A stretch of DNA of 17,782 bases from DAOUTY01 sp964453665 (GTDB taxonomy: Bacteria; Chloroflexota; Dehalococcoidia; SZUA-161). Of this stretch, positions 1-7,061 are shown piece after piece (the stretch's first letter is position 1; each line of letters opens with the position of its first letter). A program made the translations under genes and the position numbers. The DNA lies in NCBI GenBank assembly GCA_964453665.1, contig CAYVQT010000061.1, positions 1 to 17,782 on the forward strand, given 5' to 3'. The notes under the pieces are model-generated. The model had not been told where the DNA came from and made no database searches. It saw nothing but the letters and a program-made list of their open reading frames with translations.

Positions 1-90
1 AGGGATCGCATAGTGGTTTAGTGCGGCCGCCTGCTAAGCGGTTAGGGGGGGAAACTCCTCTCATGGGTTCGAATCCCATTCCCTCCGCCA
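1..90 (+). tRNA. tRNA-Ser(GCU), 5' end cut by the window edge
   Basis: The anticodon loop ctgctaa (31-37) sits on a ccgc/gcgg stem and places anticodon GCT at 33-35, which reads AGC/AGU serine codons. A long variable arm follows (about 44-60), as class II serine tRNAs have. The T arm is ATGGG-TTCGAAT-CCCAT. The acceptor strand TCCCTCC (80-86) pairs with AGGGA at 1-5, so exactly two bases (expected GG) are missing upstream of the window. The discriminator is G87 and the CCA end is encoded at 88-90. Confidence 0.95.
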
Positions 91-109
91 TTAAGATTGA
101 ATATACTTC

Positions 110-129
110 GCCCCAAAGGGGCTTTTTTT
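110..129 (+). terminator. Intrinsic terminator after tRNA-Ser
   Basis: A perfect five-base-pair GC stem, GCCCC-AAA-GGGGC (110-122), is followed directly by seven T (123-129). It lies 19 bases after the tRNA CCA end and before the miaB promoter, so it should separate the two transcription units. Confidence 0.85.
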
Positions 130-150
130 ATGCCTTTACACGAAATATCT

Positions 151-176
151 TTGACAAAGGCGCCTTTTAGTATAAT
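151..176 (+). promoter_or_regulatory. Candidate sigma-70-type promoter of miaB
   Basis: A perfect TTGACA (151-156) and a perfect TATAAT (171-176) lie upstream of miaB. The spacer is only 14 bases, shorter than the usual 16-18. With the less perfect TTTGAC (149-154) as -35 box the spacer is 16. The start of transcription would fall near 183. A shotgun-like Shine-Dalgarno AGAAGG (212-217) follows six bases before the miaB ATG. Confidence 0.55.
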
Positions 177-223
177 CATAAATAGAGCGCCTTTATAAAT
201 ACACGGGGGTTAGAAGGTATCGG

Positions 224-1495
224 ATGCCGTTCTATTATATCTGGTCCATTGGCTGTCAGATGAACAAGGCGTACTCGGAGCAGCTTGCGATTGACTTGGA
301 GCAATCGGGCTATCGGGCCACCACGATTGTAGAGGAAGCCGACATTGTGGTGATTAACAGCTGTGTTGTACGGCAGAGCGCAGAGGACCGCGTCATCTCC
401 AGGCTGGGCTCGCTGATACCTCTCAAGAGGGTTAATCCTGACATGGTAGTGGCTCTTGCCGGCTGTATGGTTGATTCGGAGTTAGACAGGCTGAAAGAAC
501 GTTTCCCGCACGTTAACCTTTTCCTCAAGCCAGGAGAATCGACTGAGCTGTTGGAGTTGGCCGGTATACGGGCTGTTGAAGCCGTTCAGGACATTGGCCT
601 TCGTACCTTTTCACCAACCGCTTTCGTTACCATTATAGAGGGCTGTGACAACTTCTGCTCTTATTGTATTGTGCCGTATCGTCGTGGGAGGGAGAGAAGC
701 CGCCATCCCACTGAGATTAATTCTCAGGTAAGAGGTCTTGTTGAATGCGGCGTTAAAGAAGTTACCCTGCTGGGGCAGAACGTTAATTCCTATGGACACG
801 ATCTTTCAGGCAGACCTGATCTTGCGGACCTGCTTTATGAGTTGAACCCTATAAAGGGCCTTGAGCGGATTCGTTATCTTACTTCTCATCCCAAGGATAT
901 GGACGAGAAGCTTATAAAGGCAATGGCCTCACTGGATAAGGTATGTGAATCTATAAGCCTCCCTGCGCAGGCTGGAGATAACGGGATTTTGCGGGCGATG
1001 GGTCGGGGCTATACCATAGAGAATTACTGTGCTCTGATTGAGCGAATACGAATTGGCATTCCAGGTGCAGCCCTTTCAACGGACGTCATCGTGGGTTTTC
1101 CGGGAGAGACCGAGGAGCAGTTCCAGGGGACACTGGATCTACTATCTGATATCAGATTTGACACGGTTCATGTGGCTGCATACTCACCGCGGCCGGGCAC
1201 ACTCGCGTCGAGGAAATTCGAGGATAATATTCCGCTATTTGAGAAAAAGAGGCGGTTACGGGAGGTTGAGGAATTGCAGAGTGGCATAGCCGCAGAGATC
1301 AATGCTCGTCTGACGGGCCAAACCGTGGAGATATTGGTGGAGGGTGAAAAGAAGGGCAGGTGGTGGGGTCGGACGCGTACAGGGAAGCTGGTATTCTTCG
1401 ACAGTGATGCTGATCTCCCGGGGCAGCTAGTTGAGGTTGAAATCGAAAAAACCAGCCCTTGGTCTTTGCAGGGGCTGCTCCGACGTGTCATATAG
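224..1495 (+). CDS. miaB: tRNA-2-methylthio-N6-dimethylallyladenosine synthase MiaB
   Basis: Radical SAM methylthiotransferase that adds a methylthio group to C2 of N6-isopentenyl-adenosine 37 in tRNAs reading UNN codons. The N-terminal domain has the three cysteines for the auxiliary iron-sulfur cluster (C11 in GCQMN, C47, C81). The radical SAM CxxxCxxC is C141/C145/C148, followed by the PYRRGRERSR stretch typical of MiaB rather than of RimO or MtaB. A TRAM-like RNA-binding region occupies about residues 360-423. The length of 423 residues is normal. The ATG at 224 has the Shine-Dalgarno AGAAGG six bases upstream. The gene stands alone on the plus strand and converges on dapA with a gap of 30 bases. 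Its partner enzyme MiaA is not in the window. Confidence 0.93.
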   Translation: MPFYYIWSIGCQMNKAYSEQLAIDLEQSGYRATTIVEEADIVVINSCVVRQSAEDRVISRLGSLIPLKRVNPDMVVALAGCMVDSELDRLKERFPHVNLFLKPGESTELLELAGIRAVEAVQDIGLRTFSPTAFVTIIEGCDNFCSYCIVPYRRGRERSRHPTEINSQVRGLVECGVKEVTLLGQNVNSYGHDLSGRPDLADLLYELNPIKGLERIRYLTSHPKDMDEKLIKAMASLDKVCESISLPAQAGDNGILRAMGRGYTIENYCALIERIRIGIPGAALSTDVIVGFPGETEEQFQGTLDLLSDIRFDTVHVAAYSPRPGTLASRKFEDNIPLFEKKRRLREVEELQSGIAAEINARLTGQTVEILVEGEKKGRWWGRTRTGKLVFFDSDADLPGQLVEVEIEKTSPWSLQGLLRRVI

Positions 1496-1525
1496 GGTAT
1501 GGTTAGCGGGGCATGTCAGAAGGCT

Positions 1526-2419
1526 TCAGCCCAGGGGCAGGTCGATGCGGTAGTCCTTGAGTACCTCTTCTATTGCTGCTGCTGACTTTTCATCAGGTGG
1601 CGTGAGGGGCAGGCGGGGACCGCCCACGTGAAATCCGAGGTGGTTCAAAGCGTATTTAATGGGTATCGGGTTAGAGACGACGAACAGCACATTGAATAGC
1701 GGCAATAAGTAGCGGTGTATCTGTGCTGCCTCAGCGGTTCTGCCTTCAATGACGTTGCTTATCATTTCCTTTATTTGATTGCCGACCAGGTGCGAGGCGA
1801 CACTTATGACTCCGTAACCCCCAAGGGTCAGAATAGGCAGGGTGTCATTGTCATTGCCGCTATACACTAAAAAGCCCTCCCTGGCATTAGCAATGATCCT
1901 GGATACTTGATCCAGATTGCCGCTGGCTTCCTTTATTCCGATGATGTTGTCAATCTTACTCAGCTTGACGACCGTATCCACCGATATACTGGTAACAGTG
2001 CGAGAAGGCACATTGTAGAGAATGCAGGGTAAACTGGTACTCTCGGCAATGGTTTTGAAATGCTGGTATAAACCTTCCTGAGAGGGTTTGTTGTAATAGG
2101 GGACCACGAGCAAACAGGCATCGACACCGATTCGCTCCGCCTCTCTGGTTGTTGCCAGGGCTTCCGCCGTGTTGTTGCTGCCTGTGCCGGCTACGATTGT
2201 TCCTCGCTGGCCTATTGCTGATTTCACCTCGGTAAAAAGCCGGATCTCCTCATCACGAATAAGGGTGGGGGATTCGCCGGTCGTACCTACTACCACTACT
2301 CCGTCGCTCCCCGAGGCAAGCAATGCCGATGCCAGCCTTTTAGCCTGCCCGTAGTCAACTTCCCCCTTGTCATCGAAAGGTGTTACCATCGCCGTAAGCA
2401 AACGACCTGGAATTGGCAT
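1526..2419 (-). CDS. dapA: 4-hydroxy-tetrahydrodipicolinate synthase (DapA)
   Basis: Condenses pyruvate with aspartate semialdehyde, the committed step of lysine/diaminopimelate synthesis. From this start the protein has 297 residues, the usual family length. It shows the pyruvate-binding GTTGES (45-50), the YYNKPSQEG segment (108-116), Y135 in YNVPSRT, and the Schiff-base lysine K163 in GIKEASGN. I chose the ATG at 2419 because AAGGAG (2425-2430) lies five bases upstream. An in-frame ATG at 2449 would overlap the end of asd, has no such site and would add ten residues unlike the family. It is the last gene of the rpsO-pnp-dapB-asd-dapA unit and follows asd by 20 bases. No clear terminator is visible in the 30 bases before miaB. 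Confidence 0.95.
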   Translation of the reverse strand: MPIPGRLLTAMVTPFDDKGEVDYGQAKRLASALLASGSDGVVVVGTTGESPTLIRDEEIRLFTEVKSAIGQRGTIVAGTGSNNTAEALATTREAERIGVDACLLVVPYYNKPSQEGLYQHFKTIAESTSLPCILYNVPSRTVTSISVDTVVKLSKIDNIIGIKEASGNLDQVSRIIANAREGFLVYSGNDNDTLPILTLGGYGVISVASHLVGNQIKEMISNVIEGRTAEAAQIHRYLLPLFNVLFVVSNPIPIKYALNHLGFHVGGPRLPLTPPDEKSAAAIEEVLKDYRIDLPLG

Positions 2420-2439
2420 TCTATCTCCTTGTGGCAGGT

Positions 2440-3471
2440 TTAGAGCCATCCATTTGAGATTAGTTGCTCTGCAATCTGAACTGTATTGAGTGCTGCACCT
2501 TTGCGTAGATTATCGGCTACAACCCATATCACCAGCCCGTTTGGGTGCGAGGCGTCACGGCGGATGCGTCCTACGAAGACCTCATCGGTGCCGGCCACCG
2601 ACCAGGGGTTAGGGTAAAGACTGATTGAAGGATCATCTAATACCTTGACCCCGGGGGCGCTGGCCAGGATGTTACGGGCCTCCTCAGGGCTCATAGGATT
2701 GCTGAACTCGATGTGTACTGCCTCACTGTGGCTGGCAACAACTGGCACGCGCACGCAGGTAGCAGAGATAGCGATGTTTTCGTCATGAAGTATCTTCCTT
2801 GTCTCGTGAATCATTTTCCACTCTTCTTTTGTGTAACCGTCATCTAAGAATACATCGATCTCGGGGAGAATGTTAAACGCTATCTGATGAGGGTAAACGT
2901 GAGGCAAAGTGCTCTTTCCCTCAAGGATCTGCTTGGTTTGATTGTTAAGCTCATCTACAGCAGCCGTTCCTGTACCGGATACCGCCTGATACGTATCTAC
3001 AACAATTCGTTTAATAGGATTTAGCCTGTGTAGCGGATACAGTGCGACCACCATTTGAATGGTGGAGCAGTTAGGATTGGCGATTATTCCTTGATGATTT
3101 TCCAGATCTTCCGGGTTGACCTCGGGCACCACAAGGGGAATGTCCGACTCCATTCTAAAGGCGGCACTATTATCGACGACGACCGCACCTCTCTTCGCTG
3201 CTATCGGTGCGAATTGCCTGCTGATCTCACTCCCTGCTGAGAACAGCGCAATATCTACCGGGTCGAATGAGTGGGGTGATAACTCTTTCACTTCGATTTC
3301 CTGATGATTTACGTACATCTTCTTGCCTGCCGACCTATCAGAGGCGAGAAGATGAACAGAGGCCATAGGGAACTCTCTTTGCTCCAGGACCTTGATAAAC
3401 TCTTGCCCCACCAGCCCGGTAGCTCCGACAATAGCTGTGTGATATTTTCTTTCTAGCAATGATCCTAGCAA
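2440..3471 (-). CDS. asd: Aspartate-semialdehyde dehydrogenase
   Basis: NADPH-dependent reductive dephosphorylation of aspartyl phosphate to aspartate semialdehyde, the substrate of the DapA enzyme encoded next. The N-terminal Rossmann motif GATGLVGQEF is at residues 16-25. The catalytic cysteine is C135 in NPNCST, and the substrate-binding and acid-base residues are R241 and H248 in RVPVVASHSE. The length of 343 residues is typical. The start appears to be TTG at 3471, four bases after AGGAGG (3476-3481). It overlaps the dapB stop by seven bases, which suggests translational coupling. The next in-frame TTG (codon 5) is too far from the ribosome-binding site. The symbol asd follows general usage for this enzyme. 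Confidence 0.95.
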   Translation of the reverse strand: MLGSLLERKYHTAIVGATGLVGQEFIKVLEQREFPMASVHLLASDRSAGKKMYVNHQEIEVKELSPHSFDPVDIALFSAGSEISRQFAPIAAKRGAVVVDNSAAFRMESDIPLVVPEVNPEDLENHQGIIANPNCSTIQMVVALYPLHRLNPIKRIVVDTYQAVSGTGTAAVDELNNQTKQILEGKSTLPHVYPHQIAFNILPEIDVFLDDGYTKEEWKMIHETRKILHDENIAISATCVRVPVVASHSEAVHIEFSNPMSPEEARNILASAPGVKVLDDPSISLYPNPWSVAGTDEVFVGRIRRDASHPNGLVIWVVADNLRKGAALNTVQIAEQLISNGWL

Positions 3472-4280
3472 TTTTCCTCCTCGAGGCCAAGAAGCTGGTT
3501 CAGACCGAAAACTGCTTCGTTGAGTTCGACGACTTTTTTAATTGCCAAGGTGACGCAAGGCATAAACGCTTCTCTATTTATCTGGTCAAGTCGTATCCTG
3601 AGTGTTTGCCCCGGTGCGCCTAGAATCACCTCCTGATGAGCAAGCATACCTGGAAGTCGTACGCTGTGTAGTGCTATGCCATCAAGCTCCCCACCGCGGC
3701 TGCTGACTATGCTCTCATGCGTAGTGATGGTGTGTAAAAATGCCTTGCCTCTCGATTTAACCATCTCCCTGGCTGTTGCTACGGCGGTTCCTGATGGTGC
3801 ATCGGACTTCTGTTCGTGGTGCATCTCGATAATCTCAGCATAGTCAAAGAATCTGGCTGCTATTTTGGCAAGATAAATCATTACTACAGCCGCCAGTGAA
3901 AAGTTAGGTGCAACTATTGCCCCTACCCCCTGGCTATGGCAGAGCCTTTTAATCTCGTCTAGGTCGGTAGTAGACAGGCCGGTTGTGCCGATTACCAACC
4001 TGACATTATGTTCTACCGCAGTACGTACGGCAGCCATCGTAGCATTGGCGGTCGTGAAATCTACCAGAACATCTGGGCGACAGTGTTCAAGCGTTGATAC
4101 CAGGTCCGTGGACAGAGAGATGGAGCGAGAACTATCGGGTAAGAGCAGCTCTTTGCTATCGGCCTTTAAGTCTACCCCCGCCACTGCTTCGAGTTCTGTG
4201 TCACGACAGAGAGCTCTGAGAATCTCTTGCCCCATCTTACCCAACGCACCATGCACCAGTACCTTTACCCTACTACCCAT
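3465..4280 (-). CDS. dapB: 4-hydroxy-tetrahydrodipicolinate reductase (DapB)
   Basis: Reduces the DapA product with NAD(P)H to tetrahydrodipicolinate. The N-terminal nucleotide-binding loop is GALGKMG (11-17). GTTGL is at 98-102 and APNFS at 124-128. The catalytic and substrate-binding region HHEQKSDAPSGTA (154-166) contains H154/H155 and K158. The length of 271 residues is normal. The ATG at 4280 follows AAGGAG (4291-4296) by ten bases. The gene begins 25 bases after pnp and its stop lies inside the asd start. In this operon dapB, asd and dapA appear in an order unrelated to the reaction order (Asd, DapA, DapB). The first pathway enzyme, aspartokinase, is not in the window. Confidence 0.95.
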   Translation of the reverse strand: MGSRVKVLVHGALGKMGQEILRALCRDTELEAVAGVDLKADSKELLLPDSSRSISLSTDLVSTLEHCRPDVLVDFTTANATMAAVRTAVEHNVRLVIGTTGLSTTDLDEIKRLCHSQGVGAIVAPNFSLAAVVMIYLAKIAARFFDYAEIIEMHHEQKSDAPSGTAVATAREMVKSRGKAFLHTITTHESIVSSRGGELDGIALHSVRLPGMLAHQEVILGAPGQTLRIRLDQINREAFMPCVTLAIKKVVELNEAVFGLNQLLGLEEENC

Positions 4281-4305
4281 AAGCGCCTAACTCCTTGCCC
4301 CTGAA

Positions 4306-6564
4306 TTATCGGGGGGGCTGCCTTCTGTGATGAGGACTTCTTGGTCGATCTCCTGATGGCCTTATGTTGCCGTAACCGCTGTCCTCATCGCGATATGGTC
4401 GCTTATGTTGAGGTGGGGCAGCTTTTTTAAAGGGATACTCTGATGGCTCCTTGTGTTCAGCTCCTACACGGGCGCCCGGTACTTGAGATAGCTTTTCGAG
4501 CACTGCACGGCGGGAGAGATTTATCCTGCCCATGCGATCGATTTCGGTGACCATAACCATGATCTCATCGCCGACCTTAACTACATCCTCAACACTGGGT
4601 GCACGGTAATCGGCCAACTCGCTTATATGCACCAGGCCTTCTTTGCCGGGGAGTATTTCAACGAAAGCTCCGAAGTTAGTTGCCCGTGTAACCCTACCGT
4701 TGTATATACCACCTACCTCAACATCTCTGGTCAACTCCTCAATGATCTTGATGGCCTTCTGAGTTGCCTCCTCGCTCGGCGATCCAATAATTATAGTGCC
4801 GTCGTTCTCTATGTCTATAGTAGCCTTGGTCTCGGTCGTAATCGACCTAATGGTCCTGCCCCCGGGGCCAATAACGTGGCGAATTTTCTCGGGATCAACC
4901 GTTATTTTGGTTAGCCTGGGTGCATATTTGCTCAATTCTGGTCTACTGGAGCTAATGGTTTCTTTCATGCGCTCCAGAATGAACAGGCGAGCATCCTTTG
5001 CCCGGCTCAGTCCTGTTTCGATAATATCGTATTTTATGCTCTTTATCTTAATGTCCATTTGGAGTGCTGTTATCCCGTCAGAGGTTCCTGCCACTTTGAA
5101 GTCCATGTCGCCCAGAGCGTCTTCCAGTCCCTGTATGTCCGTAAGCACAGCGAACCTTTCATCCGCTCCTGTTACCAGGCCCATGGCGACTCCGGCCACG
5201 GGGGTCCTGATAGGTACACCGGCGTCCATAAGGGATAGGCTGCTACCGCAGACACTTGCCATAGAGGTACTGCCGTTTGAACTCAATACCTCTGAGACGA
5301 GGCGGATGGTGTATGGGAAATCCGTTTCACTGGGGAGAACTGGGACTAAGGCCCGCTCTGCCAGCGACCCGTGTCCGATCTCGCGGCGACCCGGGGAACC
5401 CATGCGCTTTACCTCGCCGGTACTGAAAGGTGGAAAGTTGTAGTGGTGCATGAATCGCTTGGTCTCTTCCTGTCCGATGCCATCGATCTGCTGTTCTTCC
5501 CCCGGTGAGCCGAGCGTTGCAATAGTAAGCACCTGGGTTTGTCCTCTAGTGAACAATCCCGAACCATGAGTTCTGGGGAAAATACTCACCTCGCAGCTTA
5601 TCGGGCGAATATCGGTTAGTCCTCGGCCATCGGGCCTGTACCCTTCATCTAGTATACGCGCTCTGATAGTTTCCTTTAGCGCGAGGTCAAATGCTGAATT
5701 TACCTCCTGTGATGAATGGGTATTTCCCCATTTCGACATTATCTTTTCCTTGGGCTGCGCTAAAAGTGCCTCGCGTTCTGCCCGGTCTTTCTCCCCGAGT
5801 CCTTCGCCAATTCTGTCATGAATGATTGAAGCAACCTCTGTCTGAAGTTCAGGACTAAGCTCTTTGGATTTAATATCCATTTTGCGCCTGCCGCAGGCAT
5901 CGATGAGTTGTTCCTGTAGCTTGATTACGTCCTGGTTTGCTTCTTGCCCGAATTTAATTCCTTGAAGTACGATATCCTCTGCAAGCTCCTTTGTCTCGGC
6001 CTCTACCATGACCGCTCCATCTTTCGTCCCGACGATGACGAGGTCAAGCTTGCTTTGAGTTAGCTGTGTGAAGGTTGGATTGAGCACGTATTCGCCATCT
6101 ATATAACCAACCCGAGAGGCAGCTACCGGCCCGCCAAAGGGTATATCGGAGATGCCGAGGGCTGACGAAGCACCGATAATAGCCAGGATATCGGGGTCGT
6201 TCTCCTGATCTGCTGAAAGGACGGTTACAACCACTTGGATATCGTGGCGAAAATCCTTAGGAAAAAGTGGACGTAAAGGCCGGTCCGTAAGCCTGCAAGT
6301 CAGCACTGCCTCGGTGCTGGGTCGTCCTTCTCTCCTGAAAAAACTACCCGGTATTTTCCCTGCGGCATATAGCCTTTCTTCATAGTCTACGGTAAGCGGC
6401 ATGAAATCTACCCCTTCTCTGGGTTCCGCACTGGCGCATGCGGTAACCAGAACTAAGGTCTCACCGTAACTGACGGTTACTGCGCCGTTAGCCTGCTCGG
6501 CGAACTTCCCGGTTTCAATAGCTAGGGTTCTTCCTGCAATATCACACTGAAAACGTTTTGTCAT
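4306..6564 (-). CDS. pnp: Polyribonucleotide nucleotidyltransferase (PNPase)
   Basis: Trimeric 3'-5' phosphorolytic exoribonuclease of mRNA decay. The 752 residues hold a first RNase PH fold (about 10-142), a helical linker (about 145-235), a second RNase PH fold (about 310-520) with the conserved acidic stretch GDMDFK...GTSDG...MDIK (485-506), a KH domain (about 553-612, loop GPGG at 566-569) and an S1 domain (about 617-690). The last 60 residues are basic and low in complexity, rich in proline, arginine and histidine, and probably disordered. Such tails can bind RNA or protein partners. The ATG at 6564 is preceded by an AGGAG/GAGG-rich stretch at 10-16 bases. It follows rpsO by 42 bases, the classical rpsO-pnp pair. 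I saw no strong hairpin between the two genes. Confidence 0.97.
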   Translation of the reverse strand: MTKRFQCDIAGRTLAIETGKFAEQANGAVTVSYGETLVLVTACASAEPREGVDFMPLTVDYEERLYAAGKIPGSFFRREGRPSTEAVLTCRLTDRPLRPLFPKDFRHDIQVVVTVLSADQENDPDILAIIGASSALGISDIPFGGPVAASRVGYIDGEYVLNPTFTQLTQSKLDLVIVGTKDGAVMVEAETKELAEDIVLQGIKFGQEANQDVIKLQEQLIDACGRRKMDIKSKELSPELQTEVASIIHDRIGEGLGEKDRAEREALLAQPKEKIMSKWGNTHSSQEVNSAFDLALKETIRARILDEGYRPDGRGLTDIRPISCEVSIFPRTHGSGLFTRGQTQVLTIATLGSPGEEQQIDGIGQEETKRFMHHYNFPPFSTGEVKRMGSPGRREIGHGSLAERALVPVLPSETDFPYTIRLVSEVLSSNGSTSMASVCGSSLSLMDAGVPIRTPVAGVAMGLVTGADERFAVLTDIQGLEDALGDMDFKVAGTSDGITALQMDIKIKSIKYDIIETGLSRAKDARLFILERMKETISSSRPELSKYAPRLTKITVDPEKIRHVIGPGGRTIRSITTETKATIDIENDGTIIIGSPSEEATQKAIKIIEELTRDVEVGGIYNGRVTRATNFGAFVEILPGKEGLVHISELADYRAPSVEDVVKVGDEIMVMVTEIDRMGRINLSRRAVLEKLSQVPGARVGAEHKEPSEYPFKKAAPPQHKRPYRDEDSGYGNIRPSGDRPRSPHHRRQPPR

Positions 6565-6606
6565 CTGGTTTTATCCTCTCTCCTTTTCCACCACCGATCC
6601 TCTTTC

Positions 6607-6873
6607 CTACTTTCGGAGACCAAGCCTTGCTATCAGTTGCCGATAGCGATTAACATCTTCCTTGCTGAGGTACTGTAGTAGGCGGCGTCGCTGTCCTACG
6701 AGTTGCAGTAGACCTCTACGGGAATGGTGGTCATGGCTGTGCACCTTGAGGTGTTCAGTCAACGAATTTATTCTCTCGGTTAGTAGCGCTACCTGTACTT
6801 CCGTAGAACCGCTATCGCCCTCTCGAAGTTGGAATTGGTTAATGATGGTACCTTTTTTCTCTTTTTCTATCAT
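6607..6873 (-). CDS. rpsO: 30S ribosomal protein S15
   Basis: Primary 16S rRNA-binding protein of the small-subunit platform. The 88 residues match the family length. They contain the conserved segments FQLREGDSGSTEVQVALLT (about 14-32), LTEHLKVHSHDHHSRRGL (about 38-55) and the C-terminal RRRLLQYL...RYRQLIARLGLRK. The ATG at 6873 is nine bases after GGAG (6883-6886). It is the first gene of the unit that continues into pnp and the dap genes, and has its own promoter at 6907-6936. The expected leader is only about 27 bases, which leaves little room for an S15 operator upstream of the start codon. Confidence 0.97.
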   Translation of the reverse strand: MIEKEKKGTIINQFQLREGDSGSTEVQVALLTERINSLTEHLKVHSHDHHSRRGLLQLVGQRRRLLQYLSKEDVNRYRQLIARLGLRK

Positions 6874-6906
6874 TTATATTTACTCCACTTTGACCAACGA
6901 GGAAAT

Positions 6907-6936
6907 ATTATAACACAGTGACAGAGCTTATGTAAA
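6907..6936 (-). promoter_or_regulatory. Extended -10 promoter of the rpsO-pnp-dapB-asd-dapA unit
   Basis: On the minus strand the -35 box is TTTACA (6931-6936) and the -10 box is a perfect TATAAT (6907-6912), with a TG one base upstream of it (6914-6915). The spacer is 18 bases. The predicted transcription start is near 6900, about 27 bases before the rpsO ATG. The rest of the 188-base gap up to sbcC shows no gene and no convincing terminator. Confidence 0.75.
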
Positions 6937-7061
6937 TTACTCTTTGGTGCGGTTTGTTGTTTCTGGTTACATCTGAGCAGCCAATAGACGGGTTTTAGAA
7001 TATAGTATTCCCTTACTGTAGGTCTCTGCTTTCAAATATACGGCTCGTTTGCTAAATCCTC

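Noticed and set aside
1496..1525. Terminator between miaB and dapA
   Set aside because: Only a three-base-pair stem (GGC-TTCA-GCC) without a T-run was found in and around the gap, too weak to call.
2420..2449. Longer N-terminus of DapA from the ATG at 2449
   Set aside because: It would overlap the end of asd, lacks a ribosome-binding site and adds residues not typical of the family, whereas AAGGAG stands five bases before the ATG at 2419.
4796..5443. 215-residue open frame opposite pnp
   Set aside because: It is a shadow of the highly conserved PNPase reading frame on the other strand. There is no recognisable domain or start signal.
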